Assembly: GCA_030040395.1 (NCBI GenBank)
Contig: JASHTU010000269.1
Location: forward strand, 1 to 10,822
Length of the DNA: 10,822 nt
Direction: 5' to 3'
Origin: Acidobacteriaceae bacterium
GTDB lineage: Bacteria > Acidobacteriota > Terriglobia > Terriglobales > Acidobacteriaceae
Shown here: positions 1-6,802 of the stretch, piece after piece
Layout: each line of letters opens with the position of its first letter
How positions within the stretch are numbered: position 1 is the stretch's first letter
Made by a program: the position numbers and the translations under genes
Notes under the pieces: generated by a model
The model's input: the letters and a program-made list of their open reading frames with translations, nothing else
Database searches by the model: none
What the model was told of the DNA's origin: nothing

Positions 1-1433
1 TGCTGAATGCCCAGATCCGAAAGCACCTTGGGCTTGGCTTCTTCCACGGCCAGCAAATTGTGGCAAACCGAGCAGTCCTGCGGAATCGCGTTGCCGTTCT
101 TGGCCAGGTGGCTGCCATCGTGGCAGCGGAAACAGCCGGGGTAGCTCATGTGTCCGATGTGGTTCGGATGCGTGCCCCACGTCACGTCCATGGAAGGGAA
201 GACATTCTCGGAGTAAAGCGTTACCAACTCCTGCGCCGCCGCTTTCACCTGCGGCCCTTTCGCCGCCAGCACCTCCGGAAAGCTCTTCTGGTAGAACGCC
301 GTCAGTTCCTGGGGAATTTCGGCGCGCGCCTGCGCCTGGCTCGTGTAGGCGGCCTTCAGCAGTTGCAGGCCCTCCTTGTGAACCCAGGGTAGATCGGCGC
401 TGATGATCCCATCGGCCATCGCCCGGTCAATCGCGTCCTGGGCGGGTTCAAACGGGTGCGCCGCGCGGTTGTGGCAATCGATGCAATCCATCAACCGCCG
501 TTCACCCTTGGGAACGCCGCTGCCCGCCGGCAGCGAACTATAAACCGCGTCCGAGCCATCGGGGTTTTCCCGCGCCACCCAGGGAATCGTGGTCCGCGCC
601 GAGTCGGTGGCGATGTACTCGATGTGCCCCAGGTGAACCCCGTGAATCCCCGTCAGGTGTGACAACGAATCCACCCCTCCCAGGTGCAGGATCAGCACCG
701 TCTGCGTCTCGGTGTTCTTTTCGTCGTCGGCAAACTCCGACTTCACCAGCAGCTTGTCGCCATCGAAGCGAGTGGGCGTGTGGCAGGCCTCGCAGGTGTA
801 CCGCGCTGGACGCAGGTTCGTCACAGGCGACGGAATCGGCCGCGGATAGCGGTCGAAGGCGACCTCGAGGATCTGCTTGGTCCCGTTCACCTTGGCGCTG
901 AAGTAGGCTTGGGCGCCCGAGCCGATGTGGCACTGGACGCACGCCACATGGGAGTGAGCGCCAATCTGGTAGGCGGCGTACTCCGGATTCATCACGTGGC
1001 ACGATTGACCGCAAAACTGCGGCGAATCCATATAATCCGCGCCGCGATAGCTGGCCGTCGCCACGACCAGCAGGTTGAAGATCGTCGCTACCAGCACGAT
1101 GTCCAGACCATGCCGGAAGATCCGGTCGTTCAAGTCGATCTTGGGATATTCGGCGGGAATCTGCCCCGCTCTCAGAAGCTTCCTGCGCCGCGCCAGCACC
1201 CCGATCGGGATCAGCGCCAGCCCGATTACGAACAAAATGGGCAGAATCAGTGAAAAGATGATGCCCAGATAGGGGTTTTCGCTGAGGTGCCCGACCAACT
1301 CCGCCGCCCAATAGCCGATCATCGTCACGCCGGAAGCGGTGGTAATGGCGCCCCCGGCCAGGCTGATGGGGTTATTACCAAAAAACAGCGCCGGCCGCAG
1401 CCAATTCTCGCGGAAATTCTGAAAAAGTGACAC
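1..1433 (-). CDS. Membrane-anchored multiheme cytochrome c, NapC/NirT type, ImcH-like (3' end outside window)
   Basis: Likely inner-membrane quinol dehydrogenase that passes electrons from the quinone pool to periplasmic cytochromes. The frame is open from a GTG at 1433 to the left edge (477 residues visible). GGGAGG at 1438-1443 lies four bases before the GTG, and I see no in-frame ATG upstream. Three hydrophobic segments (about residues 21-46, 55-80 and 109-129) precede the heme domain. Heme motifs: CGQSCH at 141-146 (a CxxxCH, followed by Met148 in the CHxM arrangement that supplies the axial Met in NrfH/NapC proteins), then CxxCH at 165, 214, 317, 434 and 454. Geobacter ImcH is a NapC/NirT protein of about 510 residues with three membrane helices and seven hemes, including CxxxCH-type motifs; the match in architecture is good, so a seventh motif may lie beyond the edge. 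It is the last visible gene of the cytochrome cluster, 203 bp after the second monoheme cytochrome. The multiheme membrane cytochrome call is firm; ImcH-like function is inferred. Confidence 0.88.
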   Translation of the reverse strand, partial: MSLFQNFRENWLRPALFFGNNPISLAGGAITTASGVTMIGYWAAELVGHLSENPYLGIIFSLILPILFVIGLALIPIGVLARRRKLLRAGQIPAEYPKIDLNDRIFRHGLDIVLVATIFNLLVVATASYRGADYMDSPQFCGQSCHVMNPEYAAYQIGAHSHVACVQCHIGSGAQAYFSAKVNGTKQILEVAFDRYPRPIPSPVTNLRPARYTCEACHTPTRFDGDKLLVKSEFADDEKNTETQTVLILHLGGVDSLSHLTGIHGVHLGHIEYIATDSARTTIPWVARENPDGSDAVYSSLPAGSGVPKGERRLMDCIDCHNRAAHPFEPAQDAIDRAMADGIISADLPWVHKEGLQLLKAAYTSQAQARAEIPQELTAFYQKSFPEVLAAKGPQVKAAAQELVTLYSENVFPSMDVTWGTHPNHIGHMSYPGCFRCHDGSHLAKNGNAIPQDCSVCHNLLAVEEAKPKVLSDLGIQ

Positions 1434-1437
1434 CTTG

Positions 1438-1443
1438 CCTCCC
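1438..1443 (-). promoter_or_regulatory. Ribosome binding site supporting the GTG start of the ImcH-like gene
   Basis: Read on the minus strand this is GGGAGG, with four bases before the GTG at 1433. The spacing is short but usable. The ATG ten bases further upstream is in another frame. Confidence 0.5.
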
Positions 1444-1636
1444 GCATGTTGCGGATAACCTGCACACTGGCGGGCCGGAAGTTAGCTCAAAGCCTCTGCA
1501 CGCCGCGCAGCCGCGGGCACACGTCCCCTCAGCGCCGGACGGCGCCCCGGTGAAATGGCCACGACGCACCCTCGCGCGCGCAGTCGGAGCACCCCGAGCC
1601 CGCTCTATTGTGCATTTCGATTTTCGATTGTACGTG

Positions 1637-1954
1637 CTATTTGAGGGTTTTGAAATACTCGGCTACCGCCTTTACCTGTGCATCGCTCAACCCGGCGATC
1701 GGCTTCATCTTGCCCTTGCCGTTCTGTACTGTGGCCTCGACTTGCGCCACCGTCAACGCCTTCATCGCCGGATCGGAAACCGCCTTGATGCCCATCATCT
1801 TGGCCATTCCAGGGCTGGGAGTTCCCGTGGGCCCATGGCACATTTGGCATTTCGCCTTATAGGTCGCTTCCCCTGAAGACTGGGCGAAGCTCATCGCGCC
1901 GGCCATCGAGACGGCCGTGGCCAACACTATCAAAGATCGAATCCTCTTCGTCAT
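1637..1954 (-). CDS. Small periplasmic monoheme cytochrome c (second tandem copy)
   Basis: A 105-residue class I-type cytochrome c, probably a soluble periplasmic electron shuttle. The signal peptide is clear: Lys/Arg at residues 3-6, a hydrophobic stretch 7-21, and likely cleavage after the SFA at 22-24. The heme motif CQMCH is at 36-40, and Met83 in a GKGKM segment is the likely distal axial ligand. I take the ATG at 1954, not the longer frame that opens at 2131, because AAGGAG (1962-1967) sits seven bases before it and the signal peptide then begins at residue 1. An ATG at 1960 would lie only one base from the same site. It is a paralogue of the gene at 2177-2494: same length, same order of motifs, same ribosome-site spacing, and shared blocks such as GEATYKAKCQ and the MM(G) segment after the heme. 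The pair sits between the MtrB-like barrel and the ImcH-like gene, which suggests a role linking inner and outer membrane. Confidence 0.9.
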   Translation of the reverse strand: MTKRIRSLIVLATAVSMAGAMSFAQSSGEATYKAKCQMCHGPTGTPSPGMAKMMGIKAVSDPAMKALTVAQVEATVQNGKGKMKPIAGLSDAQVKAVAEYFKTLK

Positions 1955-1961
1955 TCCCATA

Positions 1962-1967
1962 CTCCTT
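1962..1967 (-). promoter_or_regulatory. Ribosome binding site fixing the start of the second monoheme cytochrome
   Basis: AAGGAG on the minus strand, seven bases before the ATG at 1954. It decides the start against the longer frame opening at 2131 and against the ATG at 1960. Confidence 0.75.
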
Positions 1968-2082
1968 GAGCCCTTCCGGTGCTTGAGTTTTCCGGTCAAC
2001 ACGCGTCCGTCCGCATTCAACCCGGTGATTCCCTGTCTTGGTCCAGCCGCGATCGGAGACTTCCCGCCGCTGGCGCCGTCAC

Positions 2083-2108
2083 TGAGATGGAGAACTGATC
2101 CCATCTCA
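2083..2108. repeat. Perfect 8-bp inverted repeat upstream of the second monoheme cytochrome
   Basis: TGAGATGG (2083-2090) and CCATCTCA (2101-2108) are exact reverse complements around a 10-base spacer, in the 222-bp gap between the two small cytochrome genes and about 130 bp before the downstream start. On the minus strand no T-run follows, so it is not an obvious intrinsic terminator. It could be an operator, an mRNA hairpin, or chance. Confidence 0.35.
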
Positions 2109-2176
2109 CACGAACGGCGCGGAGGTGTCAACGTGCCCCGCGCCGGTTCCTTTCCCTCGTGCTCTTTTCCCGCGTC

Positions 2177-2494
2177 CTACTTCGCGAAAGTCCGGAAGTA
2201 AGCCACGGAATCCTTGATCTGGGCGTCGGTCAGCTTGCCCTTGAACGCCGGCATCTTGCCCTTGCCGTCGGTCGTAATGGCGATCATCTGCGCCTCACTA
2301 TGCGCCTTCACCGCCGCGTCATTGGCGGGCTTTACGCCCATCATCTTGGCAATGCCCGGATTTGGCGTGCCTTCAGCGCCATGACAGCTCTGGCATTTGG
2401 CCTTATACGTCGCTTCCCCGGATTGGGCGAAGCCCATCGCGCCGACAAACAGAACCGCCGCCAACGCAACCGCAAATCGAATTGTCTTGCTCAT
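2177..2494 (-). CDS. Small periplasmic monoheme cytochrome c (first tandem copy)
   Basis: A 105-residue class I-type cytochrome c with an N-terminal signal peptide (Lys3 and Arg6, hydrophobic core about 7-21, likely cleavage after GFA at 21-23). The single heme motif CQSCH is at 34-38, and Met81 in GKGKM is the likely sixth ligand. Start chosen at the ATG at 2494 because AAGGAG (2502-2507) lies seven bases upstream; the longer frame from 2554 would place a polar stretch ahead of the signal peptide. Its partner at 1637-1954 has the same length and layout, so the two arose by tandem duplication. Divergence lies mostly between the MMG block and Met81 and at the C-terminus. Likely a diffusible periplasmic carrier that loads the decaheme conduit or receives electrons from the inner-membrane cytochrome; that partnership is inferred from position only. 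Confidence 0.9.
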   Translation of the reverse strand: MSKTIRFAVALAAVLFVGAMGFAQSGEATYKAKCQSCHGAEGTPNPGIAKMMGVKPANDAAVKAHSEAQMIAITTDGKGKMPAFKGKLTDAQIKDSVAYFRTFAK

Positions 2495-2501
2495 GGTCGT
2501 G

Positions 2502-2507
2502 CTCCTT
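2502..2507 (-). promoter_or_regulatory. Ribosome binding site fixing the start of the first monoheme cytochrome
   Basis: AAGGAG on the minus strand, seven bases before the ATG at 2494. Motif and spacing are the same as for the paralogue, consistent with the duplication having included the translation start. Confidence 0.75.
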
Positions 2508-2593
2508 GCACTTATTCCGGCTGGCGCACGGCCTGCCGAAAAACCCTCTTTCACTTTCTTTCCATTTTCACAAGGCGCGCCTGCGAGTCTTGG

Positions 2594-2640
2594 AAAAACG
2601 GGGCGGGCCTAAAAACTTCTGGGCCCGGGCCCACCCCCGT
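2594..2640 (-). terminator. Probable Rho-independent terminator after the MtrB-like gene
   Basis: On the minus strand, ten bases after the stop of the barrel gene, ACGGGG (2640-2635) pairs with CCCCGT (2603-2598). After a small internal loop, GGGCC (2632-2628) pairs with GGCCC (2609-2605). A run of five T (2598-2594) follows the stem. The loop holds a perfect 14-bp palindrome (2620-2633) that could form a competing hairpin. Position, GC-rich stem and T-run all fit an intrinsic terminator. It would partly or fully separate the decaheme/barrel pair from the small cytochromes, which would then need read-through or their own promoter in 2495-2593. Confidence 0.6.
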
Positions 2641-2649
2641 GAATGTTCG

Positions 2650-5271
2650 TCAGAATTCGTAATGCACTCCGAGGAGCACGTTGCCGGCGTGGAAATTCCG
2701 TGGCAAGCTTTCGCCCGCGGAAGGAAGCGTCAGGCCGGTTTGATACGCCGTGATTGAACTGCATGGAACCACGGAAACCGGCGCGCCGGGTGCTGGGGCC
2801 GTTGGAGAAGTGGAACAGTACTGCGCCCCGGAAGGACCACCCTCCCCGTAGCCGTAGAAGTTGTACTGCGCCTTCCACGTCCATCCTGCCCCGTACTTCC
2901 ACGCGATGTTCACAAAAGGCGACTGGTAGGTCGAATTCAGAGAACCGTTCACCGCCCGCGGATCGTTGAAGAACTGGTTGCCGCTCACCGCGCTCACGTT
3001 GTAGCCGAGGTTGGCTTGGAGCCGCCGGGTGGGCGCCACATCGAACGCCACGAATGCCGATTGCGTGGGCGCGTCGATGAAGTCCAGGGCCGGCCCGAAA
3101 TCATAGCCTCCTCCCCTGTTCTGCGCTGTTTGAGGGCACGCCGTGCCGCTGGGAGTGGCGGCGGCGAGGGGCAAAGCGGCGCTAGCGCCCCCCAGATAGC
3201 AGATGTTATCCGCCATATACACATCGCTATAGGCATAGTTGAGATCGACGCCGAAGTGTTCGTTCGGGAACAGGTCCGTTCCCACGCTTACGAAGCGGCT
3301 GTGGTCCGCATGATCCAGCGGGCCGGCGTAGGCAGTGTTGGACGCGGTCAAGTCGGCCGGACTCAGGTTGTCGGTGTTGTTGTGCCGCTCCCGGTCCGTA
3401 AAGGCGCCTGAAATCGTCGCCCACGCCTTCGGCCTGTAAATGGTGTGCACCCGGTACTCGCGCAATTGCCTGAATCCCATCGGCGTAAGCGCGTTGTCGT
3501 TGTACATCGCTTCCACGCTGCCGTTCAGTTCCCAATTGTTGGTGGGCCGCAGGGCCGCGTTCACAATTGCGCCGTCTCCGTTGATGTCGACAATGGTGGG
3601 TGTCCAGGTGGCCGGGGCGGTGCTTGTCGCGTATGCGTAGGCGGTCTGATCGATGTCATGCAAGCTGTGGCGATAGGTGAGAGCGAACGTGGCCCGGGAG
3701 GTGGCGTCCCAGCTCAACGTGAAGTTATTCTCCACAGACTTCTGGCCGAAGTATTGCGGCAAGGGCAAGCCGATGTCGCCGCTGCCTTCAAAAGTGCTGG
3801 TGAGTGGAGTGGTGGGAGCGCTCACTACAGTCGCGGTCGTCGGGCTGTTGATGGTTTCGCTGCCCGCAGCCGTCCCCGTCAGCAGCGTGGTCAGGCCGTT
3901 CATGGTTGTCGCTCCCGGCTGGTGAGCATTCGAGAAAGTTACCTGCTCTTCGAGGCTCACCCGATTGCTGAACTGCCACACGGCGCCAAAATCGGCGGCG
4001 ATCACTTGGCGCCTGGCGCTGCCCGCAGCCGTGTATACGAGTCCGGTGGTGGCTCCGCTCTTGCCGGCCGTCGTCAGTCCCTGGAAGCTCTCGTAATAGG
4101 CGGGCATATTCATGTTGGCGTTGGTGTACCGCACGTCGCCGTTCAAAGCCACGTTCTTGATGCTCGAGCTCTGCAGCCGGAAGATCTCCGTCGGAAAGAG
4201 AATGCGCGTCGGCGCCGAACGGGAATAGTTGGTCACCACCGCGCAAGCCGGGTTCACCACCGGTATGCCGCCGGCCATGGTCGATGCCGACAGAATCGGA
4301 TTGCCGTTCAGGCTGTTGGCGTTGCACGAGCTGCTCGTGTAGGGCGTTAGGGTAAAGTAGCTCGCCAACAGCGCCGCCGGAGTTCCATCCGCCTCCGCCA
4401 CGTTGAAAGCGCCCGGCGCGAGGTTGAAGTAGGAGTTCACCTTCTCATGGTCGATCTCCTCTTCATACGTCAGCCGCGTGTTCCGCACCGGCTTCCAGTC
4501 GATCCCGCCCAGGAAATTGTCGCCGCTGTTGCGCTGGAACTCTTCGACGATATTGGAGTACGAGCCGCCGAACGAATAGCCGCTCGGCGTCAGGCTCGGC
4601 CCCTCGAAGACATCCTGCGAGTAGCTGAACCGGTAGGTCACTTTCGCCAGCGGCGCCGCGGTCAGATTCACGTCGCTCATGCGGCGCACGGTGTTGAACA
4701 GGAACGCGGATTGATCCATCTGCGCATAGGGCAGCGCGCCGGTGGGCGCGGTCGCGGGGCCGATGGGTATCGACTGCCCGCTGGGAATATTCGCGTTGCC
4801 CAGTAGATCGTAATCCATATATTGGCGGTCGCGGCGGAACATCCCCGAGAAGTCGTAAACCTTTCCCTTGGAAAAATCCAGCCTGGCGAAATCGTTGGGG
4901 TCGCCGCCAAATCCGCTGCTCACCGCGTTTAGAACATCGAACGGCCCGGTTTCATTTCCGGGATTGGCGCGCATTTCGAAGGTCTGATTCAGCACGCGGG
5001 GTCCTGATTGAAGGTTCACCAGCGTGTCGTACATGGCGCCGCCGCCGTTGATCCCGGCGATGCGGCCGCCCAAATCCACCGACTGATGGACCGTATACCC
5101 CGAAGGAATGCTCATCTCCGGCGTCGAGCCCGCCGCGGCGGGAGTTTGCGCCGCGGCGACGCCCGCGATCAGCGCCAGCATGGCCGCCGCGGCGCCCTCG
5201 CCGAGACGCCGGATCACTGCGGGCGAACCATATTGCTTCGAAAGCCTTGAATACCAGCCTGTCATGTTCAT
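2650..5271 (-). CDS. MtrB/PioB-family outer-membrane beta-barrel of a porin-cytochrome conduit
   Basis: An 873-residue outer-membrane protein that should form the sheath around the decaheme cytochrome encoded just upstream, letting electrons cross the outer membrane. A signal peptide with a basic N-region (Arg21, Arg22) and the hydrophobic run AAAAMLALIAGVAAA at about 27-41 leads to a long mature part. This is rich in alternating aromatic and polar strands with Asp/Asn/Gly turns, and ends in HYEF, a C-terminal Phe as expected of barrels. Length and partner fit MtrB/PioB/DmsF proteins, somewhat longer than Shewanella MtrB (about 700). I see no N-terminal CxxC of the kind described for Shewanella MtrB. 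The mature part has six Cys in three close pairs (316/343, 691/712, 819/837) within Gly/Ala/Pro-rich, loop-like stretches. Start: ATG at 5271 with GAGG at 5278-5281, six bases upstream; a GTG at 5283 would add four residues. It lies 114 bp after the decaheme gene. Orthology to mtrB itself versus pioB or dmsF cannot be settled here. Confidence 0.88.
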   Translation of the reverse strand: MNMTGWYSRLSKQYGSPAVIRRLGEGAAAAMLALIAGVAAAQTPAAAGSTPEMSIPSGYTVHQSVDLGGRIAGINGGGAMYDTLVNLQSGPRVLNQTFEMRANPGNETGPFDVLNAVSSGFGGDPNDFARLDFSKGKVYDFSGMFRRDRQYMDYDLLGNANIPSGQSIPIGPATAPTGALPYAQMDQSAFLFNTVRRMSDVNLTAAPLAKVTYRFSYSQDVFEGPSLTPSGYSFGGSYSNIVEEFQRNSGDNFLGGIDWKPVRNTRLTYEEEIDHEKVNSYFNLAPGAFNVAEADGTPAALLASYFTLTPYTSSSCNANSLNGNPILSASTMAGGIPVVNPACAVVTNYSRSAPTRILFPTEIFRLQSSSIKNVALNGDVRYTNANMNMPAYYESFQGLTTAGKSGATTGLVYTAAGSARRQVIAADFGAVWQFSNRVSLEEQVTFSNAHQPGATTMNGLTTLLTGTAAGSETINSPTTATVVSAPTTPLTSTFEGSGDIGLPLPQYFGQKSVENNFTLSWDATSRATFALTYRHSLHDIDQTAYAYATSTAPATWTPTIVDINGDGAIVNAALRPTNNWELNGSVEAMYNDNALTPMGFRQLREYRVHTIYRPKAWATISGAFTDRERHNNTDNLSPADLTASNTAYAGPLDHADHSRFVSVGTDLFPNEHFGVDLNYAYSDVYMADNICYLGGASAALPLAAATPSGTACPQTAQNRGGGYDFGPALDFIDAPTQSAFVAFDVAPTRRLQANLGYNVSAVSGNQFFNDPRAVNGSLNSTYQSPFVNIAWKYGAGWTWKAQYNFYGYGEGGPSGAQYCSTSPTAPAPGAPVSVVPCSSITAYQTGLTLPSAGESLPRNFHAGNVLLGVHYEF

Positions 5272-5277
5272 ATGAAG

Positions 5278-5281
5278 CCTC
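5278..5281 (-). promoter_or_regulatory. Ribosome binding site for the MtrB-like gene
   Basis: GAGG on the minus strand, six bases before the ATG at 5271. It favours this start over the GTG at 5283 (which overlaps the site) and the ATG at 5265. Confidence 0.55.
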
Positions 5282-5385
5282 ACTTGAAAACCGCCTCTTA
5301 CCTCAAACCCTGACCTTGCTTCGACACCCGCTGTCCGGTCTGCGCCTCGCCGTCCGTCCGGGACTCAACGGCGCAGGCCTTTCAG

Positions 5386-6423
5386 CTACCTGAGGAACGC
5401 CGCGTTGATGTTGGACCCATGAATGTAGGTGTGGCAGCTCGTGCAAGGCGCCAACTCGTCCGATCCAGCGCCCATTCCGTGAATCGTTGCGTTCGCCACC
5501 CGGCTGTGGCACTGGTTGCAGAGCGTGTTGATGTTGGCCAGATTCAGCAGCCGCGGATTCTGCGAACCATGCGGCGTGTGGCAAGCCAAGCACCCTTCCG
5601 CCTTGACCGGCGCGTGCTCGTACACAAACGGCCCGCGCACGTCGGTGTGGCACTTGGTGCAAATCATGTTCTGGTCCGCCGTGCTCCGCAGATTGTTGTT
5701 GCCGAAAGTGCCATGCACGTCGTGGCAATCCGTGCACTGCACCAGACCCTCATTCACCCGGTGATGGATGGGCATGTTGAACTGCGCCCGCTCGCCGTTG
5801 TGGCACTGGTAGCAGAGGGTGGGCTGCGGCCCCTTGAGCAGCAGATCCTTGGCCTCGGGGCTGTGCACGTCGCTGGTGGTGCCCATCAGGTGCAATTCCG
5901 CCGCCTGCAAGGGAGTGCGTGCCTCGGAACCGTGAATGCTGTGGCAGCTAATGCAGCTCAGGCCCGCTTTGGCGTGGGGCGAGCGCTCAAAATTGGGGTG
6001 GGTTCCAGCGTGGCATTTCAAACAGGTGTCGTTCACCTGCTTTGCCGAGCCCTTCAAAGGATCGAAGATCTTGCTCACGTCGCCGCCGCCGGCCACGTGG
6101 TCGGCGCCCGGTCCGTGGCAGTTTTCGCAGGTGATGCCGTTGTCACCGTGCATGAACGTCATCTTGGTATGGGGATTGGCAGCGAACTTCTTGCTCACCT
6201 CGTCATGACAAGTGGCGCATGTGTCGGAGCCCACGTAAGTCGAGGGCTGAACCGCCTTCGCCGCCGCGGGGTTGGCCGGCTTGTTATTTTTGGGAGGCGC
6301 GGCCAGGGCGGTGGCGCAGATCATGCCCGCGCCCAAAATCAACATCCAACTCGCTCGCAGTCCCGGCCAAATCCCCGGAGCCGCACCGATCGGCAATCGC
6401 GTTACAGGCCCACTCGTATGCAT
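5386..6423 (-). CDS. Periplasmic decaheme cytochrome c, MtrA/DmsE/PioA family
   Basis: A 345-residue decaheme cytochrome expected to act as a molecular wire plugged into the MtrB-like barrel. N-terminal signal peptide: basic residues at 9 and 23, hydrophobic WMLILGAGMICATALA at 26-41, likely cleavage after ALA. Exactly ten CxxCH motifs begin at residues 69, 99, 134, 157, 204, 230, 255, 278, 302 and 327, and further His residues between them can serve as distal ligands (bis-His hemes are the rule in this family). Length and heme number match MtrA and DmsE (about 330 residues, ten hemes), and there is no long N-terminal extension as in PioA. Start: ATG at 6423, with a GGCGG-like site eight bases upstream; internal Met27 or Met34 would cut into the signal peptide. 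It is first in the minus-strand cluster, followed at 114 bp by its barrel partner, and faces a divergent Crp/Fnr gene across 537 bp. Confidence 0.93.
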   Translation of the reverse strand: MHTSGPVTRLPIGAAPGIWPGLRASWMLILGAGMICATALAAPPKNNKPANPAAAKAVQPSTYVGSDTCATCHDEVSKKFAANPHTKMTFMHGDNGITCENCHGPGADHVAGGGDVSKIFDPLKGSAKQVNDTCLKCHAGTHPNFERSPHAKAGLSCISCHSIHGSEARTPLQAAELHLMGTTSDVHSPEAKDLLLKGPQPTLCYQCHNGERAQFNMPIHHRVNEGLVQCTDCHDVHGTFGNNNLRSTADQNMICTKCHTDVRGPFVYEHAPVKAEGCLACHTPHGSQNPRLLNLANINTLCNQCHSRVANATIHGMGAGSDELAPCTSCHTYIHGSNINAAFLR

Positions 6424-6568
6424 GCAAGTTACCGCCTTGGGACGCTCCCTCTGCCTCTTCCACCGGCAGCGGAACTAGCGGTTCGTGGGGCCGGACGCGG
6501 CGTCTTCTCTGGCGGGCGCCGCATCGGCTTCAGGTGTGCTGGTTCGTCTTGCCGAGGAAGCTTCGCGT

Positions 6569-6584
6569 TGTGCGGAGCATCACT
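6569..6584. promoter_or_regulatory. CRP-like site 1 (weaker)
   Basis: TGTGC-N6-TCACT, 8 of 10 positions of TGTGA-N6-TCACA. It is the palindrome closest to the decaheme gene, centred about 154 bp before its ATG. Confidence 0.4.
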
Positions 6585-6623
6585 ACTTATCCGCAACACT
6601 ACGCTGCGGTCATACACCCAAGC

Positions 6624-6639
6624 GGTGACGTTCATCACA
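6624..6639. promoter_or_regulatory. CRP-like site 2
   Basis: GGTGA-N6-TCACA, 9 of 10 positions of the CRP consensus, with an exact GTGA/TCAC core. Centre is 55 bp from site 1. Confidence 0.55.
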
Positions 6640-6714
6640 TCATTTCAAAGGGCGGGAATTGGCCTTTATTTGCCCGCGCCAGAGCGACTTACGCCCGGGC
6701 GCCAGTCGCCATTT

Positions 6715-6730
6715 CGTGAGCGCAGTCACA
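6715..6730. promoter_or_regulatory. CRP-like site 3
   Basis: CGTGA-N6-TCACA, 9 of 10 consensus positions, exact GTGA/TCAC core. Centre is 91 bp from site 2 and about 238 bp before the regulator's ATG. Confidence 0.55.
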
Positions 6731-6786
6731 TTCATGCGCGTTCCGCGCCTGACTTTGTTCCGCCTCCGCGACACCCTTCCAATAGA

Positions 6787-6802
6787 CGTGAGGCCCATCA
6801 CA
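6787..6802. promoter_or_regulatory. CRP-like site 4
   Basis: CGTGA-N6-TCACA, 9 of 10 consensus positions and the same outer bases as site 3. Centred about 166 bp before the regulator's ATG, so autoregulation is plausible. Confidence 0.55.

Noticed and set aside
538..1311. A 257-codon minus-strand open frame
   Set aside because: It overlaps the ImcH-like gene in another frame; the frame with three membrane helices and six heme motifs is clearly the real one.
1532..1545. GC-rich inverted repeat GCGCCG/CGGCGC before the ImcH-like gene
   Set aside because: Only six bp with a two-base spacer in a very GC-rich stretch and no T-run; likely chance.
3445..4350. A 301-codon plus-strand open frame opposite the barrel gene
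   Set aside because: It is antisense to an unbroken 873-residue barrel frame and its product has no recognisable domain; typical of high-GC shadow frames.
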